64,000 bases of DNA from positions 5,478,501 through 5,542,500 of the forward strand of contig CM028924.1 in NCBI GenBank assembly GCA_016801845.1. The letters are read 5' to 3'. The stretch comes from Polydactylus sextarius. Taxonomy: Eukaryota; Chordata; Actinopteri; Polynemidae. Numbering within the stretch: the stretch's first letter is position 1; every line of letters begins with the position of its first letter. The notes beneath the pieces were generated by a model. That model saw only the letters and a program-made list of their open reading frames with translations, was not told where the DNA came from and ran no database searches. Below, one piece after another: positions 1 through 11,624 of this stretch. Position numbers and translations under genes: made by a program.

Positions 1-415
1 AAGGATTCATCTGCTTGTAGCTGATTCACATGTCAGATAAAAGCTGATAAATGCCAGATGATTTGCAAGAATATTACTGAGGAGAAGCTGAGATTACATT
101 AAAAGCATAGATAAGTTGAGCTCATAACAAAACCTTACAACTTCTGGAGTCCCACCGTCCACTGTTCGGAGCCTTTATTGTCCCTGGTCGACTCTATGAC
201 TCACCATGCGCGCACGCACATACACACAATCACAGCCCTCTGTCCTCTTCTTGGAAGCCTGATGAATCCTTTATCTGCAGCTTGAATATCTCTATGACCC
301 ATTCATATTTCCGTCCCAAAGACAGAAAGAGAGAGAAAGGAGGAGAGGAGCTACTAACACAGAGACTGCGAACAGAACAACAAAATAACAGCATTGGCTG
401 GCAGAACGAACTCAC
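1..415. other. slco intron, partial
   Basis: This is non-coding sequence downstream of the slco donor. No further slco exon is recognisable here on the minus strand. Confidence 0.6.
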
Positions 416-557
416 CTATCTCAAAGCTCCCGTCAATGACACCTATTAGGTAACTGGGGATGTCAAAGCGCCTCTCCAGCTGAGTTATTGTGCTCTTCAT
501 GTAGCTTCCTGACAGAGCTTTTGCAAAATAGGCGAAGGACAGAGCCATCAGAAACAT
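416..557 (-). CDS. slco1c1: slco1c1-like coding exon 2 (first membrane segment), gene truncated by window edge
   Basis: The exon encodes 47 residues plus one base, starting MFLMALSFAYFAKAL and containing KSTITQLERRFDIPS and GVIDGSFEI. This is the first transmembrane helix and following loop of SLCO1/OATP1 transporters; human OATP1C1 has VFLCALSFVYFAKAL and KSTITQIERRFDIPS at the same place. OATPs have 12 membrane helices and carry amphipathic anions, thyroid hormones and conjugated steroids across the plasma membrane. A pyrimidine-rich acceptor ending CCCAG precedes the exon (558-559) and a GTGAGT donor follows at 415-414. The incoming frame is phase 0, matching the upstream exon at 5770-5865, and the outgoing frame is phase 1. 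Later exons lie beyond base 1. The family call is firm. The paralogue (1c1 rather than another fish slco1) is inferred from adjacency to pde3a. Confidence 0.93.
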
Positions 558-2526
558 CTGGGAAAAGAGAGTGAGATGAAAAAAAAGAACAAAGAAGTTC
601 ATGTTAATATATACACAGTTGTAACCTATAAATAAGAAAATACCAGTGTGTTGCCTAATTAACAGATATGGGATGTTCACAAATGTTTTATCCACAGAGA
701 ATGAACAGAAGAAGCACTTGTGCGATATGACCACGGAAGCTACAATCCACAAATTCCTGTCATTAACCTACTTTCAGTGGTCAAACATTTGTTAATTAAC
801 AGGGAGAATAAACTGTAGGAACAAAGAAGTTCAGGAGAGAGAGAGAGAGGTTTATTGTGGGATAGAGGAATGGAAATAAACAGAATAGACTGGAAATCAT
901 TGAGAAAATGGTTGTTTTATATTTGAATGAAGCCAACCAGTAATACAAATGTGTGAATGTACTGATGATCCACCGAGGTGGTAACACAGGGCCTCATATT
1001 AACATATAGATAGTATGAACCGGAATGTACGAACAAATTATCTGTATCTAATCTATTCTCTGTACTAGACAAGAACTGATTTTCACTTTCCACAATGTGA
1101 CCAAAGGCAATGCAAATTAACAAATTAATTCATAGCAGAGAGCTATGAAGCTAGCTCTCTAGGTGACTAAACAGTGTTGCACTTCACTGTGAGGCAACAG
1201 ATGATGCTAAAATAAACAATTACCGTTGTACATGTTGAACCAAGCTTCCTGTGAGAAATGTCACATATGATTTTGTAACAGATTGGTATTCAGCAGTTGT
1301 TGTGAAGTTTAATCTAATCTAGAGTCACATGTTTGCCCCTTGCTTGCCTATAGAAGAAAATCCCCCCCATATGATCTGTATTTTGTATCTCCTGTGACCT
1401 TTCCACCTGTCTAATAAAACACAGACACAGCCTTGTCTATTTTTCAGCTAATTTAAAAAAAAAAACCAAAACAAATATTTTATTGATTGTTTGTGGTTCT
1501 TGAGTAGAGACAGTATCTTATTAAGTGTTAAATGTCATTACCAGAAGAATCCCCAGCTTTTCTTTTATTTAAAAAGTATGACTTTCATTTTCTCTTTTGC
1601 TCATATTTTTATGATTCGCTCCTTTTCTTAGTAAATTTGCACAACAAAGGCGCGGCGTTGGTTTCACAGCAGAGCAACGGTTCGACAGAGTAAGAATAAC
1701 CTTTGTGTCGGTTGTAAGTGACTGTGTTTCTCCTTTTCTTTTATCCAGCGGTGATGTGAGAAAAGCGGTGCACGACAGTCACATTACACAAATGACCAGG
1801 CAAAGACATACCATGGTGATAAAAACAATGGTCATATGTGGTATTATTCATAGTATAAATGATGCACTGTATGCTTATATTATGAGTAATTAACTCCACA
1901 TTATCAGCATTAGGGACACAGTTTGACCTTTTGAGCATTTAGCAGTCGTTGAATTGGAAGCAGATGACTATACTACCATTGCTGGTAAAAACAAAACACA
2001 TTAACAAAGTTAGACAGGAAACTAGCTCTAAGTAGAAGTTCAGCATGTATAAATCTGTCTGAGGTACTAAGTGTAACAGCCTCTTTTCATCCCTGCACCC
2101 TCCTCACACACAGTGTCCATTTAAAATCATATGATGTGAGAAGGCCCATCAACGCAAACAGACCTCCGTTGAGATCATGCTGACCACCAGCATGAGCAGG
2201 CTTTGGGGCATTACTGAATGTAGCTCATCACATGTGCTTTATCTGGGGGTAGGGTAGAGTGGGGGGAGTGGAGATGCCTTGAAAGCAAGCATGCATACAT
2301 GTAGTTTCCCTCCAAGGAAAGGAAAAGTATCTGATTAAATACTATACTAAAGTCTATATCTACTCTATCCTCCATCCTTGATCAGTGAAACTACTAAATA
2401 ATTTACATTATCCTCAATGTAAGGATGGAAGAGAAGGAGGAAATGTCAGAAATTCCACTGTTTGCTCATCTGCAAATCCTCAGGGAGGGCCATGAATTCA
2501 TTAGGCTGTCTTATATAGTGCATAAA

Positions 2527-2528
<2 letters not shown>

Positions 2529-2596
<68 letters not shown>

Positions 2597-2597
2597 T
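2529..2597. repeat. (TA)n microsatellite
   Basis: An uninterrupted alternating AT run of about 69 bases. Confidence 0.97.
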
Positions 2598-2840
2598 GAA
2601 ATCACTAAGTTTTATCATTTGTTTCCGATTCTGAAGTTTCCTACTGTCCACACTGTAAAGACCACAGCCGTTCTATTTTAGAAACAAAACTGTCAAATCA
2701 TATTCGCTTTGACCACTTTTGAGGGATTATACTAAGTGAGAAGCACTGTGCATAAATTTTGGACAGGACCGTGCTTCAACATGTAGGATCAAAATCTGCA
2801 TCCATATGTATCGAGGAAAATGGTTTTGATTTCATCAGGC

Positions 2841-2930
2841 TTACTGTTTCTCCCCTATTCCCAGTTTGCGCTAAAATAAGCTAAGCTAAGCTAATGGGCT
2901 ACATGAGCTGTAGTTTCACATTTCAAGTCA
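2841..2930. repeat. Teleost dispersed-repeat fragment with GCTAA direct repeats
   Basis: It contains three tandem AGCTA units preceded by a CCTATTCCCAGTTTGCGCTAA-like stretch and followed by GAGCTGTAGTTTCACATTT. This resembles a very common fish repeat (CCAGTCTTTATGCTAAGCTAAGCTAA...GTAGCTTCATATTT) known to me from teleost non-coding DNA and 3' UTRs. The family name is not certain. Confidence 0.45.
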
Positions 2931-3420
2931 TGCAAAAAGAGATTATAAATCCAATATGCCAAGTCATAGTCATAAACTCTGTATATAGTAAACTGTAATC
3001 TGTTGAACATTACTGCACTAAAACATGCGACAAGGGAACCTTAATAAAACTTTGTCCTTGTGTAATTAAATACAGTCACGAGCGATGCATTGAAATTATG
3101 ACTGATAACATGTAGAGAGTATCACTGATGAGTAAACAAAGTGTAACTGACAGTCAGTCTTTTTCCAACAATGTCAAGTTCGTTTTGGGATTTGCAAATA
3201 TAGCACGCACAGTGACATTTCCAACAAACTACACTTTAAACTGGTGCCATACCTAGTGTTAAATAAACAGTGGCCTCATTATGGTTAAAGATCACTACAA
3301 AGACAGTCACATTAAGTCCGGGTGAATTTTGAACAAAGCCTCCTCGTGAGCTGTGACCCGCTTGTTTTCTTAGCTCATTGATGTCACACACCTAATAAGC
3401 TTAGACGTGCACAGACACAG

Positions 3421-3449
<29 letters not shown>
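3421..3449. repeat. (CA)n microsatellite
   Basis: An uninterrupted AC run of about 29 bases. Confidence 0.95.
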
Positions 3450-3452
<3 letters not shown>

Positions 3453-5769
3453 CATCAACTGGATTAGCTGGACTGTTGAGAGTGAGAGTGATGTTCAAAA
3501 ATAAACATCAGTAAGAAAGTGTTGTGCTTTTTCCGAAATGATGCTTGAACCAAGAAATAAACGAAACTGGTAGAATTAACAAAAATAATAATAACCTTGA
3601 GCGCTGGATTAGAGCTGAAACGAGCCGTGCCATGTCCCACCCAGCCGGTCAGGGAACGAAACAATTCTGAGAAAAAATTAAGTCTGTCCTGCCACTGCAG
3701 CCTGTGTTATTATAAGCTGCTTGAACACCATTGTCTCACATCACTTTCATGTGGGGGGAAAAAACAACAAAAGTGCCTGATCTCATTTGGGGCTTTACAA
3801 AACTTTCATGTTATTAGAAGGACTTTTTCTTTTTTTTCTTTTTTTTTTCTTGTGGGAGAAAGAAAAGAGAAATAAAGAAAGTCTGAAGTGATCTCTTTAT
3901 AACAAAATGAGATTCACATGCTTTATTTTCCTCTGTTTTCTCAGAAAAAAAAAAAAAAAACTTCTACAATATCCGTTTCTACTACAGCAATAATACGACA
4001 CAGGACCCACATTGTAGTTATTTAAGTAGAATGTTATTAACCTAAACGTGCGTCTTTATCTTTCAATTACTTTTATTTTTCTTGCCTTGTTGTTTTTTAC
4101 TTTGGTGAGTTAAGATGAAAAGGTGTCAAACCTGGAAAGCTGAGTCAAAATACAGGACAAGAGATGGTGTTTTTATTTCAAATACAAATAAATTTGAACT
4201 TTTTTTTATTTTGAAAGAAAGATATATCTTCAGTTTTCACATTTACATGTGCACTTTTATTTTGAAAAGCTGTATACCCTCTACAGTCCCACATGTGCAA
4301 TCTATACAGATAGATTGTCACCTGTAAGACTAAAATTGCATAATTTCAAACTCTACCCCACATCAAATAGTTAAAAGCGTAATTTACTCGGTGCAGCTCA
4401 TCGCATCTGACTCACGTCTTCAGCCTCACTGCGTTCTCCCTGCGTGTAACTGCATAATGTTATTTTGTCACTAAATAACCGGCGATTATTCTGTCATTCA
4501 GTTGACAGAGTCGCTACAGAAGTCCTATTGTTTTGTGTTCTGCTCCACGTGCTATGTTCTGACACTTTGTCATTAGGTTTCGTGTTACGGTATTTTAATT
4601 TTGTGGCACCCTGGGGCGTGAGGTTGGCAAACAAAAAAACAAAAAAAAACAGTTGTTTAGTGGCTTAGATGTAAAAGCTTTGTCATATAGGTGATTTGAA
4701 ACGAGTAACACGTAGATACATACATAATGCTTGTTTGCACTTGCACTTTTCCAAGGTTTGAAACTCAACTCTAAGAGCATGACATCTGAGCTAAGATCAT
4801 GTGAAAGGACTCAAGCTTAAGAACAGCAACCGACTCTCTAAAATGAATTTATGTCTTAGACAAAGAACAATAAGGGAGTGTCTGCGTAGTTTTGTTTTGT
4901 GTCCAGAAGGGCAAAAGGGAAGCATTAACACCAGACAGCTTTGTCTGTTTCCCTGATGGATTCTGGGAAAAGGTAAAGCCCGTAAAACATAAAAGTGTCA
5001 TTCCTTATATGACAACTGGCTACATGAGGCTATTTTGTATTATGGGAGAGCATCACTCATCATAAGGCCGATGTTACGGCTGTGATAGGAAATGGATGAA
5101 GTGAAGAACAGAAGCGCGATTCACAGTCAGACAGAGGTCACAGATTGAAATGTTTACTATTCCTCAGGGGCACGCACATCATCCTTGTGGAAGTGTCTTG
5201 TTGGACTGTTGCTGTAATTTTGTTATTTAGTTAGAGCTGATCTCTACACACACACACACACACAAACAAATGCATTCCAGCATACAGTAACAGAGCATAT
5301 GACTGTGCTACCCGCACGCATAGATAGCATCAGGTGGAGGTTCTTTAACCCTCATTGAGACGTGTGATAAACACACACTTTAACACTGGATTCAACTGGT
5401 CCCAGTTTGAACCACTTCTCTATTAGCGTCAGTGTAAAGAGAACAGATGGTGGATAGAGAGCGACGCTCATTAAGCAAAGGTGAGGTCTAGGGAGCAACA
5501 GAATTGTCACCATGCACCTACTGACTGCAAATTGCAAGAAAGTGTGGATTGGCTCATTTGACTTGACAGAACATAAGTTGAACTAAATTTTATTTTAAAA
5601 CAAAAGTGATTCTGTTAAGATTTGTGTGTATTGTCCTAAATTATGATCAGTGATCGTATCTGTTGTTGAGGATTGATGAGACAAAAAACTGTCCAACTGT
5701 TCTGTCCCAAATAAAAAAAACAATTAAAATCTACAAATTGAAAACGTCACATCAGGCTAGATTATGTAC

Positions 5770-5865
5770 CTTCAGACTGGCGCAGGGAGGGGAGCGTGGC
5801 TCTGCGGCCGCACCGTCACTGCGTCCATTCTCCTGTGTGTGTCCTTGCTCAGCTCTCTCCTCCAT
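5770..5865 (-). CDS. slco1c1: slco1c1-like first coding exon (cytoplasmic N-terminus)
   Basis: The exon encodes 32 residues, starting MEERAEQGH and ending PPCASLK, then a GTACAT donor at 5769-5764. Human OATP1C1 has a poorly conserved cytoplasmic tail ending QPCCGELK directly before its first helix, so the cysteine and the terminal LK match and the exon boundary falls at the same residue. Splicing to 416-557 keeps the frame (phase 0) and gives ...ASLK-MFLMALSF. The start at 5865 was chosen because it is the only ATG in the frame and has A at -3 and G at +4. The tail is shorter than the human one (32 against about 43 residues). No sorting signal is visible. Confidence 0.8.
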
Positions 5866-5942
5866 CCTCCAGAAACGTCTCTGTGTCTCCTTAGCAGAAG
5901 TCTCCCACGTAATGCAATTTCTTGGCACTGATGCATGCAACC
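5866..5942 (-). other. Candidate 5' UTR part of the slco exon
   Basis: Upstream of the ATG on the minus strand, a splice-acceptor-like sequence (ATCCATTTGCAG, cut at 5943/5942) would begin this exon with 77 nt of leader. If that acceptor is used, a separate non-coding first exon must exist further right. A transcript could instead start within this stretch. Confidence 0.4.
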
Positions 5943-6433
5943 CTGCAAATGGATAATTCAAGCATGTGACCTACTTCTCGTTCTCTGTACAAAAACAGAA
6001 ACATGTCTATAGCAGCCAGCACAAGAGAGACTTGACACATAAACACAGAAAATAATATGTCTCTCTGTCTTCATCGCATAGATCTTAAGACTTACATCAC
6101 ATCAGAAAAGGTCAACAATGCGAAGACTCGTTTGACGTGAATACCTTAACAAAACAAAAAGGTTGCTGTTTGCAGTTAATGTTTTTTTAAGCCACAGTAG
6201 AAAGACATGTGCTAAACATTCCTTCATGTCACCCCTACGTCTTTTATTGTATCATTTCGCCAGTGGCTGACACTAAGTCATATGATCAAGTCACCAGTTC
6301 ACAGATCAGGTACTGTAATGATGCCACTGTTAAAATGAGCTTGTACTGAGTGAGAGAAGTGTGCATGTACTTAGAGGCGCACACACACACACAAAAGTTT
6401 GAGTATACCTACTGAATAAGTTTATCTGAACAC

Positions 6434-6436
<3 letters not shown>

Positions 6437-6469
<33 letters not shown>
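6437..6469. repeat. (TA)n microsatellite
   Basis: An alternating AT run of about 33 bases. Confidence 0.95.
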
Positions 6470-6473
<4 letters not shown>

Positions 6474-9201
6474 CATTATAACTAAACACAAAACCAAGTG
6501 CAGTGAATTGAAATCAAAGATGGCTACCTTTGTTTCAACAGATCAGTTTTCGGGGTATGTACTGTATTTTTTGCATCTATTTATCTATTGTCACATCATC
6601 TCCTTTCACCTACTCATTCACATCTTTCTTACTCACCTCCCCTTCTCTTTCTTTTTTCTTTTCTTTTCTTTTTATGAATCTTTCTTTCTAACTCCTCTCA
6701 TTCATCTTGCTTGTTCCACATATTGCTCCCCCCTCCCTCGGCCCATTTCCAGTGGTCATGTGAAACAGTGAATGCAATTGCTCCAGGGGACCGACTTAGT
6801 GATTGCCATGAAGCAAAGAATACTAATACAATGCTACCACCACACTCGTGGCACATGCAACATGTTTGCCTTTCGTCTTGTGAAAATGATTTTCCTGTCT
6901 TCAACACCAGAGCAGACCAAAGGAGCTGGCTAATCGCAACAGGTTTGACCTACATTCATGGAATTAGACCCACCAGCAGCTTTATGTGGGCCAATATGAA
7001 GCAGTAGTCCACGAAAGCAGCAGGTTTTGGTTCACACCGTTCATACATCCACTTTTTCTTTTTAAGTTTATATTCATTCAAACCTTTTTTCCCCTTCTCA
7101 AAAAAACACTGTGTTAATGCAGTACTGTATGAAACAATATTTAATCTGATTTAATCTGTCACTGTTATGTAATGTCTGCAATGACATAGCAACTATGTTG
7201 GAGTCTCAATATTATAACAGCCAGCAGACAGTCGGTTAAACAGAAACGTTGCTCCATAGATTCAGCTTCTGTTGGCTCGAGATTCCCTATGATCCTTCAA
7301 AGAATATTCATTGTAGATAACTGATGAATGGATAATACACTAACATGCCAACACTTTGTTAGCTGAGCACCAAAGGTCATCTTACTTCCATCCAGAGGTC
7401 TTTACTTGTTGAGGTCGTCATTGTTCCTATGAATATAGTCTACCTAACCTAACTCTGCCAAATATTGTTCCCAAAGGTCAAGAATAAATATCCCAACCAG
7501 AAGCTTTCATTCATTCATGCTTTGATCCAACATGATTCAAGTAGCTGATAGGCAATCATTTATTATTTCAGAATTAACTGTTTAATCCTAAGAGCCATAC
7601 TGGGGCTAGTTTGGTTGTTGTAAGTAATTTAATTATACATATTTAAAAGTGTGGTATATACCAAAAGTACTTTATTACAGGTCATCTATTCCCAGAGTTC
7701 CCAAACAGTGCAAATACTACTATATTTGGATATTTCCAATAAGCTTAAACTTATAATTTATAACAGACAGAGATGATATTAGGATAAATGAAGATTTACC
7801 AGGTTCAGGTTGTACTTGGTCTATCAAAATCTAATAATAATTACAACAGAGCATAAAGTAAGAACTTTCAAACAAAGTAGATGGCAAAGCCCTATGTGAC
7901 TTTGTTTTTGTGCTGTGATGTCTTGAACCAGTCACATACTTTCATCATGGTCGTGGTGATTTCTGACGTCCAAGCTCATAATTGAGACACGCAGGTTCTT
8001 AGAATTAGCGCGGTGTTAGCTCATCTCAGCTAAAGACCACAAAAGATTCTTTGTAGATGAATGTGAGAAGTGAGACAGCCACTAAGTAACCCTTGCCACA
8101 CACACACACAGGTAAAGTCACTAACCAGCTCATTAGTAAGGGTTAATGAGAACACTCAGTCTTTCTCTGTCTACACTTTCGCTTCTTTGGTGTCAAAGCA
8201 GCAGATTTTACCAATGGGACTACATTTATAAAACATATAAAAGCCCAAAGTAATATCTCAGTAAAGACAAATGACAAATAATGTGTCATGAGTCACCTAA
8301 CCTTAAATGCTGTTTGAGGCAGCAGTCCTTAAAAGCCATTTGTAAACAACTCAAACAGAAAATGCCTTTTCAGCCTTAGGCAAAGTTGCGAACTGTACGT
8401 GTTGATATTTGACTGTTCCTTGAAAATACACAAACATCAGTAAGTTGTCCTGACTATATCTTAAAATGTTTTAAAAGAAAATAGAAAGGGTGTTCAAGAC
8501 ACCCTTGTGTGTGTGTATGTGTGCAAGGAAGGGTTTGTATTTTCTCTCTTCTATATTGTACTCCTATATATACTATAGTATAGCTCTTCAGATTTCTATA
8601 GTGTATACCTTTGGGAGTATGGATATCATTCCCTGCTGTTTATGTGGTGTGCTACTAAAGGGCAGCACCCTGGAAAGAGAAGGTGTAGACTAAATAAGAT
8701 GACTGACATTTATGGAGATTTGGCATCAAAACCAAAAAGTTTTCTAAGCAAATTGGCAAATGTCACTGAACATATGGGAACAGAGATGGAGCCAAAGAGC
8801 TGACTTTAGCACCATTTTTTTTTTAGCAATCTTTAGGTATTTCTAAGAAAAAAGAATTCAACTAGTTTGTAGTTTGCAACAAACAGGTCAAGAAAGTGAA
8901 AACTGTCTAACATCTGTAAAATACAAATAGATTTGAGATCAGATAGAAGCCTTGGAAATAATCTGTTATCAGTCTCTCCAGCGCTGGTTAGCATCAGACT
9001 TTTCACACTTCATAAAACAGTATTTCCTTTTTCAGTCACAACAGTGGAATGAGAGATATTTAGTGCGTTATCACTTGAGGGGAAAAAAAGTAAAAATGAG
9101 GTCAGATTGTGACGACATAATAATGCGGATACATCTGATGGGTAATAAAATGCCTGTTGCTATATATGTTTTGTCACAGAAATCAGACTCTCTTTGAATC
9201 A

Positions 9202-9237
9202 GTCAATCAACCAACCAACCAACCAATCAATCAATCA
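9202..9237. repeat. (TCAA)/(CCAA) tetranucleotide repeat
   Basis: Consecutive TCAA and CCAA units, about nine in all. Confidence 0.85.
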
Positions 9238-9289
9238 TGAACCTGTAGACAGTTAGGATCCTTTTTTTTTTTCTTTTTAAATAAGACAC

Positions 9290-9840
9290 ACCTCGCCACC
9301 TACCTTTCCTGTCCTGTCAAAACAGTCCAGTCACCACGCGTTGCTTGAACTACAGAGATGGGGGGTGGGACACACACACACAGGTAGCCTCTCTTCAGCC
9401 AGCTCCGGTCAAACTTCTCATGCGGATGGGAGATGAAGAGGAGGAGGGAGAGGAGAAGCGCCGACTCTTATGATGAACGCTCTGAGACCGACATGTACCT
9501 TCATGAGAGTTCATTTCCACAAGCCGACTTCACAGTAACTCTCTCAGGGGAGGGCGGGGAGGGGGGGTGGGGGGGCAGACTGGAGGAGCAGATATTAAAT
9601 CGGGATCTCCTGAAACATGTCTCCACCACCACCGGTTGGTGCGTGCGTGCGCTGTGTCAGTGAATGAAGCGTCGTTTTGGAGATCCGGTGCAGTTAGATG
9701 CGACCCCGCAGCCTCTGTTGTCTCTGTTGTCTCCTTGGAACTGACTCCGCAGATAAACAGGCTTCAGTGGAACCAGCTGACACAGAGCGGAGCTGCCGTG
9801 ATCTACGATTCTCTCTGTGGCTTCCTCCACAACCTCCTCT
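9290..9840 (-). promoter_or_regulatory. Candidate promoter and non-coding first exon of the slco gene
   Basis: This block is clearly richer in G, C and CpG than the AT-rich sequence around it. On the minus strand it contains a near-consensus donor, GGAAAG then GTAGGT, with the exon end at about 9306, in the right orientation to be joined to the acceptor at 5943. No clear TATA box was seen. The right part merges into a CT microsatellite. The assignment is inferred from composition and position only. Confidence 0.3.
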
Positions 9841-9851
9841 CTGCCTCCCGC

Positions 9852-9886
9852 CCTCTCTCTCTCTCTCTCTCTCCCTCTCTCCCTCC

Positions 9887-9923
<37 letters not shown>
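9852..9923. repeat. (CT)n microsatellite, interrupted
   Basis: A CT-rich tract with a few CCCT and TTTC interruptions. It creates the long serine/leucine and arginine/glutamate open frames seen here, which are not genes. Confidence 0.95.
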
Positions 9924-9925
<2 letters not shown>

Positions 9926-10276
9926 TAATCCTCCCCCGCCTCCATCTCTCCCTCCCTCTCATTTCCCCACCATCCAAATAAATGCGTTTTATTGGAATCA
10001 TACAGGTAGTATGTACAGTGCTATAGCCGTACTCACCAATAGGTTTCTGGTTATATACAAACATTCTTTTCAGGGTCAGTGCATAAATTTGTTAAAGGTC
10101 CCATGTTGCAGAAAGTGTAGAAATTTCCATTGCTTTTATAAATAAATTATTATATTATAAATAAAATAACAAAAAAACTGCTTTAAAGTGAGCGATCCGG
10201 AGTTACAGACATGGATAAATTTGTTGTTACCCTTCTAATAAACAAAAAGACACAACAATCTTAAAGTCCAGAGTCC

Positions 10277-10893
10277 AGAGTAATTTGAACCCAGGGTCTA
10301 TTTCACAAGTCGAACACCCTGTCAACATTTTTCCTTTGGTCCAATCATTTTTGAGTTTGATCGTCTTTTGTTTTCACAGCCAAATAGTTAACAATGGAAG
10401 TAAATGGGGCCGCCAGCCAAATGTATCTAAATTGTCATTTTTTAACCACTAATAAAGCTCAAAATATCTCTTCACTTAAGCAGTAGCATGAATAGGGTCC
10501 CTACACAACTGATAACTTGGTAAGTGAACTAAGAGTTTATTAAAAAGATTGTTTTACAAGACTTACCCGACGTCTTGTTTTCATAACAACTGGGGATGAA
10601 GGGTGTTCCAGATCAGCTGATTTTTCTTGCGCTTTGTGGACACATCGGCCGGTTGTTCAAGAAAATGACAAATCTGCATATCTGGACCACCAGTTGTTAT
10701 GAAAACAAGACATTTTAGATGTTTTAAGATTAATTTGGCTGACTGCCCCAATTACATTCATTGTTAGCTATTTGGCTTTGAAAACTAGAGACGCTCAAAC
10801 TTGAAAATCCTTCAACCACCGTAACATATCTCTGAGAGGGTGTTCGACACATATGCATGGTGAAATAGACCCTGGGTTCAAATTACTCCAGAC
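10277..10893. mobile_element. Foldback/MITE-like element with long inverted arms
   Basis: The left end (GAGTAATTTGAACCCAGGG, from about 10278) recurs inverted at the right end (about 10872-10889). The match continues inward through GGTCTATTTCAC, GTCGAACACCCT, and AGCCAAATAG followed by TAACAATG. A second inner inverted pair, CTTGTTTTCATAACAACTGG (about 10577-10596) and its complement (about 10693-10712), flanks the centre. The whole is about 617 bp with no transposase frame, as in non-autonomous DNA transposons. Target-site duplications were not clear by eye, and the superfamily is not assigned. Confidence 0.75.
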
Positions 10894-11581
10894 CATCAAT
10901 TTAAATAACTTGAAGGTTATTTATATTCCATATTCCATATGGTTTTATCTTCTTGTGAATGTGCATGTTGCATCTATATTACAAACCTTCATACTCACAG
11001 TTGGAATCCACCGCCTAAAGTCATAGCTCCAAGAGAAGATAACGAAATAACTTTTGTTTCCTTCATATTTCATATGTCAACTTCAGCGTTTGCTGTGCAG
11101 TCACGCAGTTCCCTCATGTCGTCATCGTTCTCAGTGTCTGTGGCCACGCATTGTTCCCCTGGCTTCCTTCATTGTACGCTGGCCCCGTCCCAAAACCTTT
11201 AAAATTAAACTTTGAAAAGAACATTTGTCTGATAGCTGCATTCCCGTCTTTGACTTGGCTGACAACATCAGATTCCTGAACTTCTGCTGTGTCTTCCTCT
11301 CTTAATGTCTGACTCATGGTCAAACGGTCTGTGTTTTCAATAGTAATTTCCAGTATTTGGATAATTTAGAGATAATTACTCATGTCTGTGTTCAAGTCAA
11401 AGTTTATTTTGATGATTTATCTTTGTGCCAGTACAAATAGCAACTTTCATGCCAAAACACTCTTGTTCTTCATTGTAAACTTTGAGTAATAAAATGTCCA
11501 CTCATGCAAAATTTAGAACAGGCACATACCTGTAATTAAGTTATACTATTAAGTTCTGGATCAAGCAGGGATGGCCAGAGT

Positions 11582-11624
11582 TTTCCTTTTTTCTTTCTTT
11601 CTTTCTTTTTTTTTTTTTTTTTTT
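11582..11624. repeat. T-rich low-complexity tract
   Basis: CTTT units grade into a run of T of about 20 bases. Confidence 0.9.

Larger units (their letters stand above)
558..5769. other. slco intron between the first two coding exons
   Basis: This 5.2-kb AT-rich intron lies on the minus-strand gene. It contains a (TA)n tract at 2529-2597, a (CA)n tract at 3421-3449, a GCTAA-type repeat fragment near 2841-2930, and short homopolymer runs. No conserved coding segment was recognised on either strand. Confidence 0.6.
5943..9289. other. Upstream region or 5' intron of slco, no gene seen
   Basis: AT-rich sequence with a (TA)n tract at 6437-6469 and a TCAA/CCAA tetranucleotide tract at 9202-9237. 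The stretch 6740-7010 is unusually free of simple repeats and holds open frames of under 100 codons with no recognisable domain. Confidence 0.5.

Noticed and set aside
6508..7007. Plus-strand frames of 87 and 98 codons
   Set aside because: No family recognised and no supporting splice or codon signal. The sequence is non-repetitive, so it is noted only as unexplained intergenic DNA.
9433..10145. Plus-strand frames up to 192 codons and a minus-strand frame of 135 codons
   Set aside because: Low-complexity translation of the CT tract and a GC-rich block, with no domain. The region is better explained as a promoter or leader.
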